Shown here: in pieces, positions 60,492-64,000 of the stretch | Layout of the letters: each line of letters starts with the position of its first letter | Numbering within the stretch: position 1 is the stretch's first letter | NCBI GenBank assembly: GCA_029392055.1 | Contig: CP113928.1 | Span: 556,501 to 620,500 of the forward strand | DNA from: Leuconostocaceae bacterium ESL0723 | GTDB taxonomy: Bacteria; Bacillota; Bacilli; Lactobacillales; Lactobacillaceae | DNA length: 64,000 bases | Direction of reading: 5' to 3' | Made by a program: the position numbers and the translations under genes | The notes under the pieces: generated by a model | What the model saw: only the letters and a program-made list of their open reading frames with translations | Databases searched by the model: none | What the model was told of the DNA's origin: nothing

Positions 60492-62018
60492 AAACTCACC
60501 AGTACCTTAATTACTAAATTACTAGACCAGCACCACCTGTTAAAGGCCGCTCCAGAGGGAGACCGGGTTTTTGACTTTATGCACTACGATACCCGCCAAT
60601 TGCAGGACAATACGCTCTTTGTGGTGAAGGGGGCTTTCAAGCCGGAATACCTGGAGGGACAGGATCAAATTACTGGCCTGGTAACCGCCAATCCCATGCC
60701 AGTTGACCTGCCCCAGTGGGTCGTGACTGATAGTCAAAAGGCCCTTTCAGTCCTCTCGATGGCTTTCTTTGATAACCCGCAGGAACAGCTGTGGATTGCT
60801 GGTATTACTGGTACTAAGGGGAAGACGACCGCGGCCTACTTCGCCCACGCCATTTTACAGGTGACCACTAAGGGGAAGACGGCCCTCTTTTCAACGGTGG
60901 ACCGGATTACTGGTCCCAGTGCCGCTGACCGCAAAAAATCCGATTTAACCACGCCAGAGTCTTACGAGCTTTTTAAAGACATGCGTAAGGCGGTTGACCA
61001 CGGCATGACCCACCTGGTCATGGAAGTCAGTTCCCAGGCCTACCTGCGGGAGCGGGTTTACGGGTTGAATTACCAGGTTGGCGCCTTCTTAAATATTTCG
61101 CCTGACCATATTGGTCCTAACGAACACCCTAATTTTGAGGACTACCTGGCCCATAAGTTGATGCTCTTTGATCACACGGACCGGGTGGTGATTAACGCGG
61201 AAAGTGACCACTTAGACACCATTTTAGGCCATGCCCGAGCTGACCATGACAAGGTTTACACCTATGGTAAAGGTGGGGAATACACCTACCAATCCCTTAA
61301 TTCTGGCCTGCACGAGAGCCGCTTTACCGTGGCGCCCAGTGACTTGCCGGAAATGACTGGGGACTACCGCTTGAATGTACCTGGTGATTTTAATGAATCC
61401 AATGCCATGGCGTCCCTGATTATTGCGGCCCTGGCCGGTGCTAAGCACGCTGATATGGTCGCTGGTTTGGACGCCGTGACCATCCCTGGTCGGATGATTA
61501 GCTTGCCTATTCGGGGACACGGTTTTGTTTTCGTAGATTACGCCCACAACTATGCTTCCATGAAGGCCTTACTGAGCTTTGCCCAGAACCAGTATCCGCA
61601 GGGCAAGGTGATTGTGGTCGTTGGTTCGCCAGGAAATAAAGGGGTTTCCCGCCGGGCTGACTTCGGTAAGGTAGTCAGTCAGTTTGCCGACAGTGTCTAC
61701 TTAACCGCTGATGACCCCCAGTATGAGGATCCTAAAGACATTGCGGATGTGATTGCTAAACATATCACCAATCCCAAGGTGCAGGTCCACTTTGAAATGG
61801 ATCGCATCAAGGCGATTCACGCAGCCATTGATGCAGCGGGTCCCGAAGACATTGTCGTCGTGGCCGGTAAGGGAGAGGACCCTTATCAAAAAATTCAGGG
61901 GAAAGATGTCCCTTATTTGGGCGACTATGGCGTGGTCAAGGCTTACCGCAAAGAACTAAGTGCTTCAGTGCAACCCAAACAGGTGTCTGAGCAGCCAACT
62001 GAGGAAGGTCATGACTAA
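60489..62018 (+). CDS. murE: UDP-N-acetylmuramoyl tripeptide synthetase, probably L-lysine-adding
   Basis: Adds the third amino acid to the peptidoglycan precursor. It has 509 residues: an N-terminal UDP-binding domain, the ATP loop GITGTKGKTTAAYF, the HxxEVSS segment (LVMEVSSQAYL), and the C-terminal motif TADDPQYEDP. The diaminopimelate signature DNPR is missing here, which fits an L-lysine-adding enzyme. It overlaps coaBC by 8 bp. Initiation appears leaderless. Confidence 0.94.
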   Translation: MKLTSTLITKLLDQHHLLKAAPEGDRVFDFMHYDTRQLQDNTLFVVKGAFKPEYLEGQDQITGLVTANPMPVDLPQWVVTDSQKALSVLSMAFFDNPQEQLWIAGITGTKGKTTAAYFAHAILQVTTKGKTALFSTVDRITGPSAADRKKSDLTTPESYELFKDMRKAVDHGMTHLVMEVSSQAYLRERVYGLNYQVGAFLNISPDHIGPNEHPNFEDYLAHKLMLFDHTDRVVINAESDHLDTILGHARADHDKVYTYGKGGEYTYQSLNSGLHESRFTVAPSDLPEMTGDYRLNVPGDFNESNAMASLIIAALAGAKHADMVAGLDAVTIPGRMISLPIRGHGFVFVDYAHNYASMKALLSFAQNQYPQGKVIVVVGSPGNKGVSRRADFGKVVSQFADSVYLTADDPQYEDPKDIADVIAKHITNPKVQVHFEMDRIKAIHAAIDAAGPEDIVVVAGKGEDPYQKIQGKDVPYLGDYGVVKAYRKELSASVQPKQVSEQPTEEGHD

Positions 62019-63222
62019 TTTTTACACAGATAAAAAGGTGCTGGTGGCGGTAACGGGCGGGATTGCGGCCTATAAAGCTACCAGTTTGGTTCGTTCCCTG
62101 GTTAAGGATGGGGCCCAGGTTCGGGTGATGATGACTCTGGCTGCTCAGGAGTTTATCACGGCCAAAACCTTGGCTGTCCTGTCTGGCAACGAGGTGCTGA
62201 CTGACCAGGTCTGGGGAAACCCGAGTCAGGCTGTGACCCACGTAGATTGGGCCCGTTGGGCTGATTTAATCCTGGTGGTGCCGGCGACAGCTAATGTTTT
62301 GGCCAAGCTAGCGCATGGCTTAGCTGATGACGTGGTGACCACTACGCTTTTGGCTAGTCGGGCGCCTAAGGTAGTTGCCCCGGCCATGAACGATGGCATG
62401 TGGGAAAATCTGGCTACCCAGCGTAATATTAAGCAGTTGATTGCTGACGGCGTCTTGGTTATCCAGCCCAATCAGGGACTTTTGGCTGAGGGCTATGCGG
62501 CCGTCGGCCGGCTACCCGAACCTGAGGAGATTCTTAACCAGGCGGCGGTGCGCTTAATGGCTCGGCAAAATCCGCATTTGCAAGGTAAAAAGGTTCTAAT
62601 CACCGCTGGGCCAACCCGGGAAACCATTGATCCCGTCCGGTACCTGACCAACCGCTCTTCGGGTAAAATGGGTTACGCCCTGGCCCAGGCGGCGGCTGAA
62701 CTTGGTGCCGATGTGACCTTAATTACGACGGTTGCCCGGCCGCTTAGCTACGGGATTAACCGCATGATGGTGGCTGATGCTAGGCAAATGTTGGCAGCTG
62801 TCGAGGAACATTTTCCCCAAGCCGATTACTTTATCAGTGCCGCCGCGGTGGCGGATTTCCGAGTGGCCAGCGCGAGCGACCACAAAATCAAGAAACAAGA
62901 CCTGGGCAGTGGTGACTGGCAGCTATCCCTGGTAACCAATCCAGATATTTTGTCCTGGGCGGGCCACCATAAGCGACCTAATCAGGTTGTGGTGGGCTTT
63001 GCCGCTGAGACCGACGACTTACTAGCCAATGCCCAGAATAAGCTCCAACAAAAAGGAGCCGACCTCATAGTCGCTAATGACGTTGGCAATGCTAAGATTG
63101 GCTTTGATAGTGACGAGAATGCTGTGACGCTGTTAGCACCTAACCGTGAACCTCAGGTGATTAAAAGTCAGTCTAAGTTAGCCGTGGCCCGCTTAATCCT
63201 GGCCCGGTTGCCGGTCGACTAG
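62011..63222 (+). CDS. coaBC: Bifunctional phosphopantothenoylcysteine decarboxylase/phosphopantothenate-cysteine ligase
   Basis: Catalyses two steps of coenzyme A synthesis. 403 residues: the CoaC flavoprotein half (1-185) with VTGGIAAYKA, the active-site His in VTHVDWARWADL, and PAMNDGMWENLATQRNI; then CoaB (190-403) with ITAGPTRETIDPVRYLTNRSSGKMG, shown as two motifs in the same segment, and NDVG. ATG 62011 follows gaggaagg. Coupled to murE by an 8-bp overlap. Confidence 0.96.
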   Translation: MTNFYTDKKVLVAVTGGIAAYKATSLVRSLVKDGAQVRVMMTLAAQEFITAKTLAVLSGNEVLTDQVWGNPSQAVTHVDWARWADLILVVPATANVLAKLAHGLADDVVTTTLLASRAPKVVAPAMNDGMWENLATQRNIKQLIADGVLVIQPNQGLLAEGYAAVGRLPEPEEILNQAAVRLMARQNPHLQGKKVLITAGPTRETIDPVRYLTNRSSGKMGYALAQAAAELGADVTLITTVARPLSYGINRMMVADARQMLAAVEEHFPQADYFISAAAVADFRVASASDHKIKKQDLGSGDWQLSLVTNPDILSWAGHHKRPNQVVVGFAAETDDLLANAQNKLQQKGADLIVANDVGNAKIGFDSDENAVTLLAPNREPQVIKSQSKLAVARLILARLPVD

Positions 63223-63280
63223 TTTAAACTTAGTTTTTATGCTAGAATAGAACGACTATTAAGAGTTAATGGAGGCAGCA

Positions 63281-63541
63281 ATGGCTAAAGCAGATGAAGA
63301 AAATGCTTCAGGTTTTCATGTAGGAGATGTGCTCTTAGCACCCGCATACGGCAACCTCGACCAGCCCTTTACCGGTAAGGTGGAGAAGGTTTACGACAAT
63401 GCGCTCCTGGTTGAAATCATTGAAAATGCACCCGCTGATCAGGCTGCGGTCAATGAAATGAACCACCGGGCTGTAGTGCGGATGTCTGAAGTTGAAGTCA
63501 TCCAGGCGGCTCCTCAGCCTAAGGAAGAGGACGGCGAGTAA
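63281..63541 (+). CDS. DUF2187/YkvS-like small protein
   Basis: An 86-residue protein. Residues 13-75 look like a short KOW-like barrel: FHVGDVLLAPAYG, GKVEKVYDNALLVEI, and a conserved-looking NHRAVVRMSEVEVI. This matches the general pattern of DUF2187 proteins (regulatory or RNA-binding, function unknown). Acidic tail. ATG 63281 is used, since the in-frame ATG 63269 contains the ggagg ribosome binding site. Confidence 0.72.
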   Translation: MAKADEENASGFHVGDVLLAPAYGNLDQPFTGKVEKVYDNALLVEIIENAPADQAAVNEMNHRAVVRMSEVEVIQAAPQPKEEDGE

Positions 63542-63545
63542 AGAT

Positions 63546-63722
63546 GCTTAAACACTGTGGCCTAGCAAGTCCGTGTTGATGAGAGGCGGACCCTCAGTGT
63601 TAAGCGGCGCGTACTGGTCATGAACAAGTGATTAATTTTGAGTGGTTTCATCGAAACTATGAGAGTGGTACCGCGGGCAGGGCTCGTCTCTTGAGATAAT
63701 CATGGGGCGGCCCTTTTTATTT
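63546..63722 (+). promoter_or_regulatory. Compact T-box riboswitch in the argS leader
   Basis: The T-box sequence AGAGTGGTACCGCG (63662-63675) is clear; its TGGT pairs with the tRNA NCCA end, with T opposite discriminator A, which the local tRNA-Arg has. The antiterminator pairs gaga (63661-63664) with tctc (63687-63690) and cgggc with gctcg. The competing terminator pairs agggc-t-cgtctc (63679-63690) with ggggcggccct (63704-63714), followed by T residues. Upstream, gcttaa(a)cactg (63546-63557) pairs with cagtgttaagc (63595-63605), and gtccg with cggac inside; this 5' domain is much smaller than a standard Stem I. Position before argS implies tRNA-Arg sensing. Confidence 0.85.
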
Positions 63723-63732
63723 TAAATTACAG

Positions 63733-63738
63733 TATAAT
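63733..63738 (+). promoter_or_regulatory. Possible second promoter between the T-box and argS
   Basis: A perfect TATAAT hexamer lies downstream of the T-box terminator and 34 bp before ATG 63773. There is no good -35 match and no TGN, so it is weak evidence; if active it would bypass the T-box. Confidence 0.3.
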
Positions 63739-63772
63739 GACCTTGTTTTAGGTGTTGAAAGGAAAGACAGGA

Positions 63773-64000
63773 ATGGTTGAAAATCCAGCAGTTGTTGCAG
63801 CCTTGGCTGCCGTTATCCCGGACTTGAGCCCGGCTGAAATCCAAGATAAGTTAGAAGAGCCCAAGAGCAGTAACCTGGGGGATGTTGCCTTTCCAGCCTT
63901 TAGCCTGGCTAAGATTATGCACCAGTCACCGGTCCAAATTGCCGCTAAATTAGCTGATGACATTGATCAGACTGGTTTTGAAAAGGTGGTTGCGACTGGC
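63773..64000 (+). CDS. argS: Arginyl-tRNA synthetase, 3'-truncated by window edge
   Basis: Charges tRNA-Arg. The visible 76 residues (MVENPAVVAALAAVIPD...) are the additional N-terminal tRNA-binding domain of ArgS, with KSSNLGDVAFPAFSLAK, typical of Firmicute enzymes. An aaaggaaag site precedes the ATG. It is governed by the T-box leader upstream. The catalytic HIGH motif lies beyond the window, so the call rests on the N-terminal domain and the T-box. Confidence 0.9.
   Translation, partial: MVENPAVVAALAAVIPDLSPAEIQDKLEEPKSSNLGDVAFPAFSLAKIMHQSPVQIAAKLADDIDQTGFEKVVATG

Noticed and set aside
1-64000. CRISPR arrays, insertion sequences, rRNA genes, prophage structural genes
   Set aside because: I looked for spaced short repeats, transposase motifs, terminal inverted repeats and rRNA-like sequence and found none.

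Overview
This window is a stretch of ordinary, gene-dense chromosome from a low-copy-repeat Firmicute, most probably a Lactobacillaceae member. The evidence is a Bacillus-type (class B) RNase P RNA, a PolC-type replicative polymerase, GpsB, a GlnR-GlnA pair, the order recU-pbp1A-ypsA-gpsB-rnpB, the order yhaO-yhaN-yhaM-prsA-hit-ecsAB-trmB, and a lactonase-type 6-phosphogluconolactonase. Base composition is moderately GC-rich for this family. The absence of a prp gene between rplU and rpmA would fit the Leuconostoc/Weissella side of the family, but that placement is inference. Genes run mostly on the + strand.

Layout. 1-1311: 3' part of guaA. 1286-3909: a 2,600-bp island inserted at the guaA 3' end, bounded by a perfect 24-bp direct repeat and carrying an Xre-type regulator plus three membrane-anchored proteins of unknown function; it has no integrase. 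4054-8490: recU, pbp1A, ypsA, gpsB and rnpB. 8533-17327: glutamine-type transporter fusion, phosphogluconolactonase, AI-2E-type permease, trmL, tRNA-Glu, ftsK, adenine deaminase. 17508-28434: glmS, then uppS-cdsA-rseP-proS-polC. 28483-34602: purine permease, cold-shock protein, Nudix-like protein, mtnN, ytpR, murC, BI-1-like protein. 34684-39197: polA and glnRA with a GlnR box. 39303-43780: yhaO-yhaN-yhaM. 43820-48225: prsA and hit (minus) facing ecsAB-trmB. 48255-50641: small uncharacterised minus-strand genes, tRNA-Arg, a 51-residue membrane peptide and a TetR regulator. 50670-58138: rplU (with L21 leader)-rpmA, an M24 peptidase, a 5'-nucleotidase-like protein, yutD, bioY-birA with a BirA-type operator, a branched-chain aminotransferase and a Ham1 pyrophosphatase. 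58196-64000: dus, a cation/proton antiporter, murE-coaBC, a DUF2187-like protein, and a T-box leader before argS, which runs off the window.

Most of this is housekeeping: cell wall (pbp1A, uppS, murC, murE, glmS), replication and repair (recU, polA, polC, ftsK, yhaON), translation (proS, argS, L21, L27, tRNAs and tRNA modification), nitrogen (glnRA, glnPH) and biotin (bioY-birA). The most unusual item is the guaA island. The second most interesting theme is initiation: three genes (csp, ecsA, murE) have an extended -10 box only 6-7 nt before the ATG and no ribosome binding site, so they look leaderless, and the purine permease has a hairpin that closes an over-long gap between its ribosome binding site and start. 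The argS T-box also has an atypically compact 5' domain.
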